Shown here piece by piece: positions 62,532 to 64,000 of a DNA stretch of 64,000 nucleotides (position 1 is its first letter; every line of letters begins with the position of its first letter). Below the pieces are notes generated by a model that saw nothing but the letters and a program-made list of their open reading frames with translations, had not been told where the DNA came from and searched no databases. The position numbers were made by a program, and so were the translations under genes. The stretch comes from Thalassobius sp. I31.1 (GTDB lineage Bacteria > Pseudomonadota > Alphaproteobacteria > Rhodobacterales > Rhodobacteraceae): positions 1 to 64,000 of the forward strand of contig NZ_PWAA01000008.1 in assembly GCF_003031585.1 (NCBI RefSeq), written 5' to 3'.

Positions 62532-63409
62532 GACGCGGCCTTTCTTGCGGATTCGCCCCCGGCGGTGGCCTGACCGTGGGTCAGACGTGCCATGACGCGA
62601 TCAAGGATGATTTCGCTGATCTTGGTCAGGGTCAGGTAGAAGACCAGCAGGCCCAGGAAATACCACAGACGCCAGTCCGGGTGGGGATAGGCGAAAGCAT
62701 TGGTCTTAAGCCCGCCCAGCTCTTTTGCCCAATAGACAACGTCACGCACGCCCAGCAGGAACAGCAGGGGGGTGGCTTTGATCAGGATCATCCAGAGGTT
62801 TGAGAGGCCAGGCAGGGCGTAAACCCACATCTGCGGCACCATAATGCGCCAGAAGGTCTGACGTTGTGACATGCCATAGGCCTCAGCCGTTTCAAGCTGT
62901 GCGCGAGGCACGGCGCGCATAGCACCATAGATCACATTGGCGGCGAAAGCCCCGAAAACAATGGCGAATGTCAGAACCGCCAGGCTGAAACCATAGCTTT
63001 GATGCACAAAGGCTGATGCTTCGGACAGGGGCATTTTGGCGGCATCACAGACCACAAAATCATTGCCCTGACGAACGGCATCGGGCCAGTCCGGGCATTT
63101 CACCTGATGGCGCAGCCATTCAATCCCCTGATCCAGTGCGATGACGAAAAACAGGAAAAATGCCACATCCGGCACGCCCCGTACAATCGCAGTATAACCT
63201 TTCCCGATCCAGCGCAGCGGCGCGATATGGGAACGGGCCGCGGTTGCACCGGCAAAGCCAAACAGCAGCGCGGTGGGCGCGGTGATGGCCAGCAGCAACA
63301 GCACGGTGAAGACCGAGGAAAACGCGGTGAGATGCTTTGGCGTGGTCAGATAACAACTGATCCAGGCCCAGCCTTCGATCGCAGAGGGGTCAGAGCAATA
63401 TGAGAACAT
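62528..63409 (-). CDS. Polar amino-acid ABC transporter permease (first subunit)
   Basis: 293 residues with the EAA-loop 'AMRAVPRAQLETAEAYGMSQRQTFWRIMVPQMW'. Its N-terminus 'DPSAIEGWAWISCYL' and an insertion near 115-150 are extra to the usual family. The ATP-binding subunit is not in the window. Confidence 0.9.
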   Translation of the reverse strand: MFSYCSDPSAIEGWAWISCYLTTPKHLTAFSSVFTVLLLLAITAPTALLFGFAGATAARSHIAPLRWIGKGYTAIVRGVPDVAFFLFFVIALDQGIEWLRHQVKCPDWPDAVRQGNDFVVCDAAKMPLSEASAFVHQSYGFSLAVLTFAIVFGAFAANVIYGAMRAVPRAQLETAEAYGMSQRQTFWRIMVPQMWVYALPGLSNLWMILIKATPLLFLLGVRDVVYWAKELGGLKTNAFAYPHPDWRLWYFLGLLVFYLTLTKISEIILDRVMARLTHGQATAGGESARKAAS

Positions 63410-63443
63410 AGTCAGCCGGAAGATAGCGGGACAACAGCCCCAT

Positions 63444-63473
63444 AAAGAAAGGGGAGGCCAGCAGGGCCTCCCC
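63444..63473 (-). terminator. Attenuator between binding protein and permeases
   Basis: GGGGAGGC/GCCTCCCC stem (63451-63473); on the minus strand the T-rich TTTCTTT follows. It would let more binding protein than permease be made. Confidence 0.72.
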
Positions 63474-63488
63474 GAAGATCAGGCAGGA

Positions 63489-64000
63489 TCAGAAGGTTTG
63501 TGCTTCGTCACCAAAGTACTGAGTGATCAGTGCATTCAGTGTGCCATCGTCTTTCATAGTCTGGATCGCAGCGTTGAACTTTTCACGCAGCTCGCCGTCA
63601 GTTTCACGCAGGCCCATGCCAATGCCGCCACCGAGTGGAACGAGATCACCAACAAGCATCAGTTCGCCACCGGACTGTTCAGCGATTGGCTTCACATAGT
63701 CTTCATCCGCGAAAACAGCGTCAACTTCGCCGTTTTTCACCGCAGCAACGGTTTCGTCTGGTGTTGCGAATTCAACCAGTGTCGCGCCGGATTCAGCAAC
63801 GTGACCCGCCTGAATGGTTGCGGATTGTGCAGAAATCACAGCGGAGGACAGATCTACATCAGCAGACATCGCCATATATGCAGAAGCAGATGGAGGTGTA
63901 TAGTTCTGTGTGAAATCAATCACTTCGTCACGCTCATCGGTGATGGACATGCCAGCGATGATGACATCGTAGTTGCCGGACACGAGGTTCGGAATGATGG
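63489..64000 (-). CDS. Solute-binding protein, family 3 (partial at right edge)
   Basis: The frame is open to the window edge (LIPNLVSGNYDVIIAGMSIT), so the N-terminus with signal peptide is missing. The SBP_bac_3 pattern is clear: 'DVIIAGMSITDERDEVIDFTQNY' and the closing 'NAAIQTMKDDGTLNALITQYFG'. It would bind a polar amino acid and pass it to the permeases downstream. Confidence 0.9.
   Translation of the reverse strand, partial: IIPNLVSGNYDVIIAGMSITDERDEVIDFTQNYTPPSASAYMAMSADVDLSSAVISAQSATIQAGHVAESGATLVEFATPDETVAAVKNGEVDAVFADEDYVKPIAEQSGGELMLVGDLVPLGGGIGMGLRETDGELREKFNAAIQTMKDDGTLNALITQYFGDEAQTF

Overview
The window is about 64 kb of a Roseobacter-group (Rhodobacterales, Alphaproteobacteria) chromosome. 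This is inferred from a PhaZ/PhaC/PhaP/PhaR polyhydroxybutyrate locus with CTGC-N3-GCAG operators, alphaproteobacterial LexA boxes (GTTC-N7-GTTC), an FNR-type box, a Hint_2/RTX protein, an LdtR-like MarR regulator and SdhE, at moderate GC content. Species cannot be named from the sequence alone. REGION 1 (1-18839) is the late operon of a siphovirus-type prophage, all on the + strand and mostly with overlapping stop/start codons. The order is terminase large subunit (cut by the window edge), HK97-type portal, prohead protease, capsid, head-tail connectors, tail tube, tail assembly chaperone with a probable -1 frameshift extension, tape measure, a tail-tip set ending in a J-like protein, an SGNH/sialate-esterase-like tailspike, accessory virion proteins, then a lysis cassette: a holin-like/GH24 endolysin fusion and an overlapping i-spanin/o-spanin pair. 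The prohead protease carries an in-frame TGA, so the prophage may be defective. No integrase or repressor lies in the window, so the left part is upstream. REGION 2 (18888-21160) holds a divergent pair, a Y-family DNA polymerase and a small unknown protein, with a perfect LexA box between them, then about 700 bp without a gene at the likely right boundary of the prophage. REGION 3 (21161-25830) has a cold-shock gene bracketed by two diverged 107-bp direct repeats, tRNA-Leu(TAA), an M19 dipeptidase, two unknown membrane proteins, a YdcZ-type transporter, a 2.4-copy tandem array of about 166 bp with RNA-like compensatory changes, and a DUF2971 gene. REGION 4 (25840-43670) is mostly core genome: parE, a PLP decarboxylase, threonine dehydratase, an AhpD-like protein, an AlkX/YcaQ-type glycosylase with its own LexA box, PPK2 polyphosphate kinase behind an FNR-type box, an M20 amidohydrolase, a MATE pump, an aspartate aminotransferase, an XRE regulator, sdhE, copC-copD, an LdtR-like regulator, gloA, thyA-folA and a second cold-shock gene. 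REGION 5 (43893-49068) contains an ArsC-like protein, a bufferin-type copper operon (bufA1, attenuator, bufB/MNIO, bufC, DoxX) and thrS. REGION 6 (49322-54705) has the RTX/Hint protein, a 3-methyladenine glycosylase, three alpha/beta hydrolases and a VOC protein. REGION 7 (54706-59211) is the PHB locus: phaZ divergent from phaC-phaP-phaR, with PhaR-type operators in all three intergenic spaces. REGION 8 (59230-64000) has a LysR regulator, a convergent spacer with four 11-bp iterons, a DegT aminotransferase and a polar amino-acid ABC transporter whose binding protein is cut by the window edge.
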